Shown: positions 23,578 to 35,650 of the stretch, piece by piece
How the letters are laid out: each line of letters begins with the position of its first letter
How positions within the stretch are numbered: the first letter of the stretch is position 1
From: Lepas anatifera
Lineage: Eukaryota; Arthropoda; Thecostraca; Lepadidae
Length of the DNA stretch: 64,000 bases
NCBI GenBank assembly: GCA_034440635.1
Contig: JAOTON010001937.1
Coordinates: forward strand, 1,178,001-1,242,000
Reading direction: 5' to 3'
Made by a program: the position numbers and the translations under genes
Notes under the pieces: model-generated
The model's database searches: none
What the model was told of the DNA's origin: nothing
What the model saw: the letters and a program-made list of their open reading frames with translations, nothing else

Positions 23578-25698
23578 CTTGTTTCATGCTATCATTATCA
23601 AATCACGTGACCTGACCCTAGGTCACCGGTAAAAATTTATTATTTCTCGAAAATTTTTAATTTAGACATCAGCAAATTTTTATTTAGGTCTTCACAATTC
23701 CAGGGGATTTTAATTTTCTATACTTCTCATGTCTCGTCTCGAAAATATGGCTATTGGAAAAGAAAGGGTTTTCATTGGGTTTCAAAAACTGTCTGGAGGT
23801 CATACCTCAAAAACACGGGACATGAAAATCTAAAAAAATATCAGATCCTTGATCTGCGCCCTGGCCAACCCCTCTGCCAGATTTCCATAAAAATCCGAGA
23901 TGGCCAAGGAGCTTTCATAATATCTGTTCGAGAATTGATTAGAAAATGCGATTGTTTCTCCGTGTCTTTTTTCGCCAAGAGCGATGGCGGTACCGTTTTG
24001 AGCGGTGTGCAGCGGCCTCAGCGCGCTGACGTCAGTGAATGGCGCAGTCCTCCGCCGACTGTCTCCTGCTACAGTGTCCGGCGTTCTGTTCAGATCTGAG
24101 GAATGATGCAACCTCCCGCCTGCTGCAGCCTGATTCCCCAAGCTCGTTTTGTGCTGAGCAACATGAAGAAGAGCTGGTTACTTGCGTGGTCTCAGTGTAT
24201 CATGGATGTGTTTATGCGCGTGTCAAAAGCCGTAGACGTATCCTGTATCATAGTTGTCTTTGCCTGCTGTTTAGGTGGCCGATATTATCTGCATGCAGCG
24301 TTTGTTTCGTAAAACCCCGAGTGTTAACAAGGTTAAATAGAGAGGTGGAGTTGAGTTTTTTTCTTTTGAAGGCTGGTCGTTAGCATGTGTTGGAACAGTA
24401 GAGACGCTTCTGTAATTTTATGCAAAATGACTGGAAAGAATCTGAGCTCAATATCAAGGCTGGAGATATCTTCCCGACCCAGGGGGTTCTGGATGGGTTA
24501 AGGATGGCATGGAAATACAAGCCCTATACAAAGCCTATGAGAGACCCGAAATTCCGAGGGGGTCCTGACCCTTAACTCTCCAATCGAGATCTTGACCCAT
24601 GCTTAATATTTTTGAAAGGTAAAACAAGCAAGGTCAGCTTGTTATGGACCAAAGTTATCAGACCATGTTCTGGTAAAATCATCTGATATCAAATGAGATT
24701 AAAACAATATTTACTGGTCCATTTAATTGAAAGTCATTTTTTCGTTCTCCAATTTCTTCTGAAGATATCAGGTCCATTCTGAAGGGTATAAATATAGCTG
24801 CCTGCAATGTCATGTGGCTTGTTGGCCTGAAGAAATTGTGCGTAAATTTCAAACCACTTATTGACGAAAGCACCTTGGGTTTGCCGTTCCATACAGTTTG
24901 ATCGGATTTGTCCAGGAGCAGTACCTGGTGCGTAAGTTTGATGGTGATTTTCCGGGTCCTACAGCACCTAAAACCGGTCGCGTTTGGGCAGGTTCTGGGT
25001 CAGGTAACTAAAATTATGTACTGAAAAACAGAAGGTAACAATCAGAAGAAATCCTTGACCTTTGGTGCCAGCGGTGACGGGTTGTCGACCACGACCAGGA
25101 CGATTTATCGCGTGCTGTGGTGCAGCTTTGCTGGCTGTCCGCCACTCAGCTCGTTCGCCTCTCGACCGTGCGTATTTTGGGCCCGGTTATGGAGGCCGAG
25201 CTGCCACTCAGCTCGTTCGCCTAGACTGTGCGTATTGTGGGGCCGGTTATGGAGACCGAGCTGCGGAGATATGTGTTATAAGCCTTGGGTTAGGGGACGA
25301 GCCAGGTAAATCGGCACAATATGCCAGCCGCTAACGCATGGGTACTGTCTTCGATACGCTCTGAATAGGGTCGCCGACAACTATGATATCGTGGAATTGA
25401 TTTGCTCATCCGGAGTCGACTTGAGCTTAGACATGTCATTTTGTTAAAACAAGTAGATACCTATATTTTACCTGGACATGTTATTTGATGAAGACCTTAA
25501 GTATGCAGTCAAAACATTGGCATGGAAAGGGGGCAAAGTAGATCATAGATTTTTCTAACGGGGTAGTTTAGTAACTTGGTGTAATGTGACGGATTTCTTC
25601 CGTACACTTTATAAATACTCTAATCATATAAAGTCTGGTGCGTGAACATTTAAAGCGCCTCCCTGACTGTATTCTGTTTGAAAAAATATGTTGGTACC
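23578..25698. other. Intronic sequence with one tandem duplication
   Basis: About 25138-25263 holds two ~61-bp copies of gccactcagctcgttcgcct..ggttatggaggccgagct. Otherwise no gene or element is supported. Confidence 0.4.
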
Positions 25699-25970
25699 GG
25701 GAACAGTTTCTTGGAATAAAGCCTGAAGCTGTGACTTCCCCGGTTAATACAGGGAACGGTTTGTTTGAATAAAGCCTGAATCTGTGACTGCCCTGTTAAT
25801 ACAGGGAGCAGTTTGTTTGAAAAAGGTCTGAACCTGTGACTGCCCTGTTAATACAGGGGCAGTTTGTTTGAATATGGCCTGAATCTGTGACTACCCTGTT
25901 AATACAGGGAACAGTTTGTAAAGCCCGAATTTGTGACTGCCCTGTTAATACAGGGAACAGTTTATAAGTT
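25699..25970. repeat. 52-bp tandem array, about 5 units
   Basis: Units of 52 bp run from gggaacagtttgtttgaata through aagcctgaatctgtgactgc to cctgttaataca, with one 46-bp unit. Two more diverged units lie at 28375-28475. Confidence 0.85.
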
Positions 25971-26064
25971 TTGAAGTGCTGCAGCGAGGAGCATGATGAT
26001 AAGTTGATACGGTGATGAGCCAGATTTATAGGCTGGAGAAAATGGCTGTACTTGTTGAATTAGT

Positions 26065-27627
26065 TTAACCCGCGCTCTGCCGGCACCCCGGGAGTTACAC
26101 GCCCTGCCGGCATGGCTGAAAAAACCTCCTCTAGTTTACTGATAGAGAACTTGAATTGTAGGCGGTTGTACGTGCCTTACAGGGACTCAAACGAAACCTC
26201 AATCATTTTTCACCTTGTTCGTATATGTTTCACACATGAATTCCTATCAAATGTGCCTAAACTAGTCCTTTTAACCAAACCTGGCAGTTTCATCCCGACC
26301 ACAGCGGCCGCCACGCGCGGCGCGCTGCCGCTGTCCCCGTGTCCCGGGTACAGCCTCAGACAAGCGGCGCCGGCACCTGGCGCCGGTGCAATGCCTGGGC
26401 GCTGAGTGTGGCGGCTGGGCCGACGAGGCATGTGCATTCGCTGTGTGATGACGCCCCAACGGCGAAACAATTATATGGGACCATTTCAAAAGCGGTAAAG
26501 ACATTTTGACGTTTGATATGCCATCTGCATAAACCACTAGTGACCTGTCGGATATATCCTAGCAAACAACTGTCGCAGTCCCCTCTACATTGTACTTATA
26601 CACATTGTGAACATATGGATTTTCGGGGAATTAATTTGACATATTTAGATTTTTCGTGCATAGTCTTGTCTTGGATACTGACGGAAAGATTGCACCTCGG
26701 TTCGCTAAACCTAGCAGTACTGACATGCGCTCTACCTGGCTATAGATGAAAGAAAATTGCATCCATATGAAAGGGATGTTTCGGGGAATTCGGACACGAG
26801 TTTTCACAGAATGACGTAGTGTCAGAAATAGCCAAAAAAGGAAATGTCATAATCTAGGCATGCATGGAGAGGGGGTGTGTATGTTTTTCGTCATTCAATT
26901 TTTTTAAACACATGAGTGTTCAATAAGATGTTCAGGAAAATTCAAGGAACTAAAAGGCTAGGGATAATTGCACCATTACTACCAATGGATCTTTTTACAT
27001 CCCCATCCGTTGACTACCCTATTACACGGCAAATTGTCCATTTGCCATCCAGCTGTGAACCTGGCACAATGTCAAGTTTGACGTGGGAATCTCCCATGGG
27101 ATAACCATGATATAAGGAGGGTGGCCTGAGACCACCCCTCTCACCCCATTAGCCCCTGCTGATGTTGTCGAGCCCCCTGCCGCTGTCGCCATGCCGTCTG
27201 GGGACGTTTTCCAGGAAGCAAGCTTTAGAGATGCTGGCTGGGCCATTGTTCCGCATTTTCACGTGTTTTCTTATCGTCTCCTCGATCGCTGTCAGCTGAC
27301 CAAACCACGAAAATTGTCACCCTTCTACCTGCCGCCTGCGCTGACGAGCCCGGTCTGTGTCAGAGGCTGTCGCGGGCCCCAGCGGGCCGCGGCACGGGCC
27401 GCCACTGCCCGGCGTGAGTAAAAAAAGCGCGAACATCACCTCAATAACTTTCGCTTTACGCAAAAATTTGAAAAGGTATTTACTTTCTGTTTGTCGGGAA
27501 TAATGCAGAATTGACATAGGAACAGCTACCCCGAGCATTATCATCGGGACGGTTAGTTGGATGTAGATATTCGCATTGAAACGGCGAGAGGAGGAAAAAA
27601 CAGCACCGCCGGCAGGGCGCGGGTTAA
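26065..27627. mobile_element. TTAA-flanked element, family B
   Basis: 1,563 bp bounded by TTAA on both sides. The terminal inverted repeats are strong: TTAACCCGCGCTCTGCCGGC on the left, and TTAACCCGCGCCCTGCCGGC on the right read inverted. A second CCCTGCCGGCA lies inside the left end. TTAA duplication plus a CCC start points to a piggyBac-type transposase acting in trans. The interior has GC-rich segments (26290-26410, 27330-27415) but no transposase or other supportable frame. Confidence 0.75.
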
Positions 27628-28374
27628 CTAGTCAGTAGTGATGAGCTTAGGTCAAAGGTGCGGCTCAGGTATTGCTTTTCTTTTTTAGATAATGATGCTT
27701 TTCTGCAGCCAGATGTATACTCTTTCGACGCTTAACGTTGGGCCAGAGGTGAAGGCTGGGAAAAAGGTTTACCAATTACACACCGTACTAAGCAATATTA
27801 CGCAATGGATTGAGTTTAAGGATAAATTGACCCGGACCACTAAGTACAATCTTAATTAAATTATTCAAGCGAGGCATTTATAGTAAGATATAGCCTTATG
27901 CTGAATTAAAGGGGAAAGTTTGCAGTCATTACACCGATCTAGTATCACGTGCACTAATAAGTAATTATTGTTAGCATTTTAGCTGCGGTCAAAGAAAAAA
28001 TAAAATGATAAGAACAGAAGCTTGCAAATAACCGATTAATATACTTCAGCGAATTTTTCATTGTTATTGAGAAGCTAGCGTTTGGCTGAAATAATAGAAA
28101 AGTCTGTCACACAAATACTGGTCTACTGTTGTTGCATTGTCGACTTTACTCTTAGGTTAGAGGTTCCAAGATCGTTGTGACGCCATCCATTTTTTCATTC
28201 TAAAAGGCATTTGTGTGAAGCTCAATTCGAGGTCTGGTTACACTATGACCGATAATTTTTGATATTTTCTACACGATTCTGATGAAGGGCTGTACCCAAA
28301 TATAAAATCTTCAGTGTTTTTTTACATTTCCGGATTCGAGGGGACAGGCCACCTTATCAATTTATCATCACCTT
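27628..28374. repeat. Intronic sequence; 3' part is a repeat shared with 38385-38515
   Basis: About 28243-28370 (gatgaagggctgtacccaaa.., cggattcgaggggacaggcc) is the reverse complement of 38385-38515. The rest shows no gene. Confidence 0.45.
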
Positions 28375-28475
28375 ATCAGGGAAGAGTTTGTTTGAATAAA
28401 ACCTGAATCTGTGACTTCGCTGTGAATACAGGAAACAGTTTGTTTGATAAAGCCTGAATCTGTGTGCCCCGTTCA
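28375..28475. repeat. Two diverged 52-bp units
   Basis: The same unit as the 25699 array (cagtttgtttgataaagcctgaatctgtg). It abuts the donor side of exon 3. Confidence 0.7.
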
Positions 28476-28494
28476 TGCACGCTGCCGACCACAC

Positions 28495-28626
28495 CTGAGA
28501 TCACGTTGCACAAGTGGCGGCGGAAGGCCTCGGTCTGCTGCCGCAGTTCTTCGCCATCGAGGGAATCGCGAGCCCGCCCGGCCGCCTCAGCTCGCTCTCG
28601 AGACGGCTCACGGCCAGAGCCCAGCG
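28495..28626 (-). CDS. Exon 3 in window of VPS9-domain gene (helical)
   Basis: 132-bp exon (2 + 129 + 1 nt), entered and left in phase 1. The acceptor is CGTCTCTGGCAG and the donor TCTCAG|GTGTGG. The peptide is charged and helical, with stretches like SRERAEAAGRARDSLDG and EELRQQTEAFRRHLCNVIS, as expected for the bundle that precedes a VPS9 domain. Joining its last base to the next exon makes an Asp codon and keeps the frame. The acceptor lies in a 51-bp tandem duplication; using the upstream copy (exon start 28677) would add 17 in-frame codons. Two degenerate 52-bp repeat units abut the donor side. The phase match to both neighbours is the main evidence. Confidence 0.6.
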
Positions 28627-28727
28627 CTGCCAGAGACGGGCGTGTCAGACACGAGGGGGCACGGCCAGAGCCCAGCGCTGCCGGAGACGGGCGTGTCAGA
28701 CACGAGGAGGGGGGACGGCACAGAGCT
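28627..28727 (-). repeat. 51-bp tandem duplication carrying the exon-3 splice acceptor
   Basis: Two near-identical 51-bp copies lie side by side (about 28626-28676 and 28677-28727). Each contains the tract GTCTGACACGCCCGTCTCYGGCAG followed by CGCTGGGCTCTGGCC. Both copies have a pyrimidine tract and AG, and 51 is a multiple of three, so either acceptor keeps the reading frame. Confidence 0.7.
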
Positions 28728-29319
28728 CTCCGATATAGAGGATGACACTCGATCCTGTCGTGGGACGAAGTTCCATCTTTTACGAAAAAATACTTGGCTA
28801 TTTTTTTACAAAAATGTGACAAAATGCAGCGTACAGCAAAACAAATAGCTTGACAAAATATTGCATGATTTATTCCCTAGCTTGGTTTTATCGTACAGAG
28901 ACATTATTTTATTCCTAAGCGTTTAAAACTGGGTTATGTGCACGTAGGGCGCCGTAGGTTATGTGCCGCTTTGCACGCAAGCTTAGGAAGACACGTGGGG
29001 ACATCTGAAACTCGTCAAGTCATCATCAGCTTCATCTCACCTAATTTTAAGAATTTTCGACCAGTAAACTCTTTTCGCCGGGGGCGCTTGATGTTGGAGC
29101 TGGGGCTTGTTGCTGCTGGTAATACCCCCACTGCGCATTGCAGTCTCCGCAGTTGTCTGTTTTGTCCAATTTTCCCTTGCTCGATATTTGAGTCGTGGTG
29201 GAATGCCATTTTCTAGGACTCTTCTTGTCGGATCGTCTTCTGGCGAACGGCGATTCTCTGGTATTCTCTGCCCGTCAGTTTCTTGGCATGGATTTATAGT
29301 TGTTCTAGGTCTGCTTCAG
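28728..29319. other. Intronic sequence, no gene seen
   Basis: Short frames only; no motifs that I recognise. Confidence 0.3.
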
Positions 29320-30690
29320 CTTCAAGGGCGTCCAGTCATGTGTCGGGTGCATCCGGTGATGACGCGGACGTAGGCTCGTTGTTCAACTTCTAGTAGGTTT
29401 GTTGAGGAAGGGCCTGCGTGGTTCATGTATGCTGCCGTTCCGTGGTCCACCTTTGCGTGGATGTAGGCCGTGTAGGCAGTACGGAGGACCCGCTTGCAGG
29501 CTCCGTAGCTACGTCCGGATAACGCCGCTAGGCAGTTTCTTCTTTGAACCATCGCCCCAGTGTCTTGATGTGTTCTGTGAAGGATAGCGTGCCGTCCAGA
29601 GTGAGACCCAGCAAGGTGACGTGAGCTATCTGTCGGATCTTCCGCCCCACGGAGCTGAGCTTAATCTCAATTTTGTCCCTATCTTCGCTGTGGCAAAGGG
29701 AGAAGGTAGTCACCGAACACTTGTTGACAGAAAGCAAGACCTCCAAAAAGTCACACCAGCTGGAAATTTCGTCTAGAGAGTGTTGGAGGTGATCCGCGTA
29801 GTATGACAGTTTGCGGTCCGATGCTCAGATGGCTACGTCGTCGGCAAAGATGGACTGGACTGGCTTTATTTGTCTTCCGGGATGTCGTTTATGTTTAACA
29901 GCCACAGCAATGGGGCTAGGATCAATCCTTGGGCCAGGCCCAGAGGGAGAACGGGGTTATGGAAAGTAATGAGCTCTAGAGGATCTGGGGTCTCCTGCCC
30001 CTCACCATGTACAGGACCCATCTGATCACGCAGACCAGCAGGCCCAGGTGAGCCATTTTGACTGACAGGTCGTCGTGCCAGATCTGGTCGTAGGCCGCCC
30101 TGAAATCCAGTAAACACAGTACTGTTCGGAAGTGTTTGCGGTCCTCCAGGCCGTCCGTTATAGACGGCACTAATTTGACTAGTCGATCCATTGTGCTGCG
30201 TCCTCTTCTGAAACCAATTTGATCGGCGTTGAATTTTCCTCGGGCCTCCATCTATGTCTGGGTTCTTCTTTAGGTGAGCCTTTCTGCCAGTTTTCCGATA
30301 CAGGGCAGCAGAGGCATGGGGCGGTAGCTTGATGGTAGAGATGCTTGTTTTCCTTTCTGGAGGGCGGGTATGGTGATGACTCTGTTTTAGGCCGCTGGAG
30401 TCTTACCCTCTTTCCAGCTTTTGTTGAAGAGGATGAGTAGAATTCTCTCTCTGCTTTATTCCCCGGCTGCCGCAGCATCTCGTTGGAAATTTCACCATGT
30501 CCTGGGGCTTTGCCAGTTTGGAGTTTTCCGATGGCTTCAGTTTCCTCCCGAAGAAGATAACTCAGAGCCCCGTCTTGTCGTTGTCGCAGGAGTAGCGTCT
30601 GGTGGCCCTACTAGGCTCCTGGACGACGGCGCGATCAGCTTTCTTGTTTTTGGATAGGGTGGATATAGTGGCGAGTTCCAGTATGGATTT
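29320..30690 (-). pseudogene. Jockey/R1-like LINE reverse transcriptase relic
   Basis: Non-LTR reverse transcriptase pieces lie in several minus-strand frames. In order they read NADQIGFRRGRSTMDRLVKL, CLLDFRAAYDQIWHDDL (first catalytic Asp region), LAQGLILAPLLWLLNINDI, a FADD box near 29845 followed by a stop, LLSVNKCSVTTF, ARVTLLGLTLDGTLSFTEHI-like text near 29560-29620, and YIHAKVDHGTAAY near 29440. At least four frame changes and one nonsense codon kill it. The upstream part (30260-30690) is compatible with the linker before the reverse transcriptase. It runs on the host-gene strand and abuts the 39-bp minisatellite. Confidence 0.75.
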
Positions 30691-30699
30691 GAATGGAAC

Positions 30700-31440
30700 C
30701 GTCTGGCTGGATCCGTCCCTGCTCTCCCACGCGGGCTCTGTCTGGCTGGGTCCGTCCCTGCTCTCCCACGCGGACTCTGTCTGGCTTGGTCCGTCCCTGC
30801 TCTCCCACGCGGACTCTGTCTGGCTGGGTCCGTCCCTGCTCTCCCACGCGGACTCTGTCTTGCTTGGTCCGTCCCTGCTCTCCCACGCGGGCTCTGTCTG
30901 GCTGGGTCCGTCCCTGCTCTCCCACGCGGACTCTGTCTTGCTTGGTCCGTCCCTGCTCTCCCACGCGGGCTCTGTCTGGCTTGGTCCGTCCCTGCTCTCC
31001 CACGCGGACTCTGTCTGGTTGGGTCCGTCCCTGCTCTCCCACGCGGACTCTGTCTTGCTTGGTCCGTCCCTGCTCTCCCACGCGGACTCTTTCTGGCTTG
31101 GTCCGTCCCTGCTCTCCCACGCGGACTCTGTCTGGCTGGGTCCGTCCCTGCTCTCCCACGCGGACTCTGTCTTGCTTGGTCCGTCCCTGCTCTCCCACGC
31201 GGACTCTGTCTTGCTTGGTCCGTCCCTGCTCTCCCACGCAGACTCTGTCTGGCTGGGTCCGTCCCTGCTCTCCCACGCGGACTCTGTCTGGCTGGGTCCG
31301 TCCCTGCTCTCCCACGCGGACTCTGTCTGGCTGGGTCCGTCCCTGCTCTCCCACGTGGACTCCGTCTGGCTGGGTCCGTCCCCGCTCTCCCACGCGGACT
31401 CCGTCTGGCTGGGACCGTCCCCTGCTCTCCCACGCGCTCT
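30700..31440. repeat. 39-bp minisatellite, about 19 units
   Basis: The unit is ctctgtctggctgggtccgt followed by ccctgctctcccacgcgga (39 bp = 13 codons). Two variants alternate (tggctgggtcc / ttgcttggtcc). The unit lacks stop codons in several frames on both strands, giving frames of 252-339 codons (minus) and 272-287 codons (plus) that encode 13-residue repeats such as GRAGTDPARQSPR. I do not regard them as genes. Confidence 0.95.
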
Positions 31441-32072
31441 GGCTGAGCCGGATCGCCAGCGGTGAAACGGGCCAGTCCAGCGTTAGCAGTCTCGCCGATG
31501 ACAGAACATAGACTCATCAACCACAACTTGAGTATAGTTCTTAGCCGTGCAAACACATGGCGCTTACAGTGCAGGTAGTATAAATGAAATTTCTATCATT
31601 TTATAGGCTCAATAATGACTTTTACTGTGTCTAAAGGAAAGAGAATGCACACCTCTGTGTCAGGGGACCAACATATTAGCTTAAAATCAGACTAAAAGCA
31701 CACATATATATTGGCATCCGGCTGAAGAGACTGCAATGTGGTAAAATCAGTGACACCAAATTTGACTTCCAACTTTAACCATCCCAGGCAAAGGTAGCTC
31801 ACCCGTCGAACCTTCTGAAAACTGACTCCGATAAATTTGATAGGCTAAGGAACGGTATTCAGAAGTCCCATGTGCATACCTAAAATTCTGCGCAAACCGG
31901 GACGCTCTAGTTTACGTCCAACGATCAGGGTAAACCATTTTTGTACATCGCTTCTGAGATAGTGCATTTTACACGGTCTTTTAAAAACGAACGACACAGC
32001 AAGGCACCACCAGGCACATAGGCCGACAGTGGCCGGAGGGGCATTCCAGGACAAAATAATTTTTTTCAATTT
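31441..32072. other. Intronic sequence, no gene seen
   Basis: The phrase ccaggcaaaggtagctcacc (31782-31802) recalls the family-A MITE end. Nothing else is supported. Confidence 0.3.
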
Positions 32073-32639
32073 GACACCACCATGTCTGGAAAAAATCTGA
32101 AACTTTGTCTCCGGGGTATTTTTGGGCAAGAAACACGCCTGTGAGAATCTCAGCCCCCTCCGACCAACGGTGACCGAGTTATAGCCCGAGGCATTTTCCG
32201 GAGGTCACCTTGTAAACTCATCTTTGATGCTTCATAACTTAAAAAACGCATTGCCTGATTAACAAGTTTTGTATATCAATGAATTAGTTTTGAACCATAC
32301 ATTATTTTGATTTTTTTAATTCTAAAAATTTTTACTTTTAATTCGTTTGACCTTTTCTTATATGACCTAGCTTGACCTTTTAGCAGTTTAAATTGACCTT
32401 TTAGACACCTCCAAAGTTTTGTTTCATAAATTATCTTTCGATAAAATTTTAAAAAATGGGTTCTTGCTATAAATGCCAAATTTTTAGCACCTCATGTAGG
32501 TGTGCAGACGGTTTTTGACCTCCTGTAGCAGTAGTCTTATGTTTAACCAGTGACGGATCCAAGGGGGCCCAGGGGGCCCGGCCCCCACCCCTTAGCTCTG
32601 AAGCGCCTCAGCATAGCTTAAGTCATATCGGGCGCCGAA

Positions 32640-35600
32640 GGCGCCCGATATGAGCGGCGCGCCTGTACCCATTTCGTGCGCCAAGGTGGTAGATACCACT
32701 TATTCCACTTGAATAAACACATAGTCCTTAAAACCATGGCAAAGCGCCCTGCCCAAACACTAGACGCCTTTACTGGTCTTTTGCGCCTCAGTAAAATGTT
32801 GAAGATGAAATTTAGAAAGCTAAAAAAGCGCCCGGCAAAGAAAAGGCGCCACTAGATAGCAGGATTGCGCCATGGGGAACTAATGCACCCCTGAGTAGCC
32901 TAGGCGCCCACTGGATGAAGCGCCCCTGGGTAGCCTAGGCACTCCCTGGATGAAGCACCCTAAGGATATCATATGCGCCCTTGGCTAGGAAAGGCGCCCC
33001 TAGGCAGCAAAGGCAAATCTTGGTAACATAGGTGCCCTGGACAGCATAAGCGCGCCCTTAGATAGAAATAGGCGTTTTAGGAAAATAAAATGCTCACCTA
33101 GGGTAGAAAAAGGCGCCCTTTGATAGCCTAGGCGCCCACTGGAAAAAGCGCCCTACGGATGTCATATGCACCCTTGGGTAGCAAAGGCGCCCCTGGACAG
33201 CAAAGACAACCCTGGATAACACAAGTGCTGTGGACAGCTAAGGCGCCCTGGGTAGCAAAGGCGCCTCTAGGAAGGCACCCCTTCGATAGAAAAGCCGTCT
33301 TTGGATAGCCTAGGCGCCCCCTGGATTAAGCGCCCTACGGATATCATATGCGCCCTTGGCTAGGAAAGGCGCCCCCGGGCAGCAAAGGCAAATCTTGGTA
33401 ACATCGGTGCCCTGGACAGAATAGGAGCCCCTTAGAATGGAATAAGGTACTTCAGGAAAATAAATGCAACCCTTGGATAGAAAAAGTGCCTTTTGATAGT
33501 CCAGGCGCCCACTGGATAAAGCGCCCACGGATATCATATGCACTTTTGGATAGCAAAGGCGCCACTGGACAGCAAAGACAACCCTGGATAACACAAGTGC
33601 TTTGGACATCAAAGGCGCCCCTGGATAGCAAAGGCGCCCCTAGGAAGGCACCCCTTCGATATTAAAGGCGCCTTTGGATAGCCTAGGCGCCCCCTAGATA
33701 AACTAGGTGCCTGAGAAGGAAAATGAGCGCCCCATTGAAAAGTACAGGCTCTCCCTGTATAACATAGATGTCCCTTATCCATCTTCAGCTACCCTGGATT
33801 GGAGCAGCGCCCCTCAAGAGCAAAGGCGCCGCTGGACAAAAAGGCGTCTCCGTATATCAAGGGCACTCCTAGATAATATATGCACCCCTTACATAGAAAT
33901 AGGCACTTCATGGAAAGTGAAAGGCGGCCTTTGGTTAGGACGGCGCCCTTGGACAGCCTAGGCGCCCTTTGCATAAAACGCCCTACAGATATCATATGCG
34001 CCCTTGGATAGCAAAGGCGCCCCTGGACAGCAAGGTTAACCCTTCTTGAAATAGATGATCTGGACAGCATAGACGGCCATGGATAAACTAGGCGCTTGAG
34101 AAAGAAAACAAGCGCCTCACCTGAGAGTACAGGCGCCCCCAGGATATCATAGGTGTCCCTTTCCATCTTCAGCTGCCCTACTGTCTTTGGTTTGGCACAC
34201 CTGTCCGACAGTCCCGCGCTCTGTTACAGGGCTCGAGCGCTCAATTTGAGCATGGACTGCCTTTAACCACATTTCATTAATTTCATTAACCTATAAATGA
34301 AGGCTTAGTGCTCCATCGCTGCAACCGGGTGCCTTTTTCCGTATGTGCGCCCCACTTCCGAGAACGCTGCCCTCACCAACCAGCAGTCCTCCCCGCTCAG
34401 CAGATGAGCGCCTCTTTCTGATAACTAGGCACTTTATTTCAGTGTTCGAGCGCCTTATTTCAAAATTTTTATTCTCCATCTATTTTGGGCTCCTCCTGGA
34501 TTGCAGAGGCGCCCCCTCAAGTGCAAAGGCGCCCCTGGATAGAAAAGTGCGCCCCATGTTTGCAAAGGCGCTCCAAGATAGCATATGCGCCCCTTATATG
34601 GAAATAGGCACTCCAGGAAAGTAAAATGCTCCCTTTGGGTAGCAAAGGTGCCCCTTAACAGCGAAGGCAGTCCTAGATAACAAAGGTTCTTTGGGAAGTA
34701 TAGGTGCCCTTGGATAAACTGGTGCCCGGAAGAGAAAAATAGCGCCTCACCGGAGACAAAAAGCACCCCAGGATAACGTAGGGGCATGCATTTCAATCAT
34801 GTCTGTGATTGAAGAATACACCTAGACAGCATATGCGCCCCTGGATAGAAAGACACCCCTGGGCAGTAACGGCGCCCCTGGAAAGCAATAGTGCGCCCCT
34901 GAGGAGAAAAATGCCGCCTCCTGAATAACCTAGGCACCGCCCCGAAATATCAGAAACCCGTGGATAGAACAGACTGCCTTGAATAAAACAGAGGCCCTGG
35001 ATAGTAAAGGCGCCCTTTGACAGCATAAGCCTTCCTTAGCAACAATATGGGCGCTACATAAGCTCAGGGTTCACGCGCACCTAAGCCCAATAATAGAGCA
35101 ATCAATCGATGCCAAAGCACTTCTTAAAGCACGGGCGCCAAACTTCCTAAGAAATAAAGGCACCTCTGGGTAGAAAAGGCGACCCTCGAAAATGGTGTAG
35201 GTATTCCTGAATAACAGCAGCGTCCCTTGATAAGAATAGCCCCAAGATGGCATAGGTACCCTGCTGATAGGAAAAGCGCCCCTAAATATCAGAGGCACCC
35301 TCTGAATGAGGTGCCCATGGAGAGCATAAGGGCGCCCTATGTATAGCAAACTGCCGCCCCCTGGATAGCCTAAGCGCCCCTTGCATAGGGTAGGCTTCAC
35401 TGGGTAGTATAGGTTACCTTGAATAAAAATACGCCCCTCAATACCAAGGTGAACCTGGATAAGAAAAAGCTCCCCTTGGGCACTTGGTATCAAAGGCACC
35501 CCCGGAACAGCAAAGATGCCCCTGGATAGCTAGGTTGCGTCCATTGGGGAGCGAAGGCGCCCCTGGGTAGCACAGGTGCCTCATCGAAGCAAAGGCCCCT

Positions 35601-35650
35601 CCAGAGAGCATATGTGTCCCTGATGAGCACAGGTACTCTTGGACAGCCCC
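32640..35650. repeat. Degenerate ~20-bp array (AAAGGCGCCCCTGGATAGC)
   Basis: About 100 or more diverged units read gcgcccctggatagcaaag, with variants cctaggcgcccactggata and cataggtgccctggacagc. The GGCGCC core is palindromic. A longer-period copy is seen: 32930-33120 recurs at about 33310-33490. The frames of 60-142 codons are repeat artefacts. Confidence 0.85.

Noticed and set aside
26210..26540. GC-rich frames that could be further host-gene exons
   Set aside because: No splice sites in a phase that fits, composition is low-complexity, and they lie inside the TTAA element.
27180..27420. GC-rich segment with a plus-strand frame
   Set aside because: Also inside TTAA element B; no domain, and it ends at a stop without splice signals.
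30537..31556. 339-codon frame and its partners on both strands
   Set aside because: They are produced by the 39-bp minisatellite; all encode 13-residue repeats and coexist on both strands.
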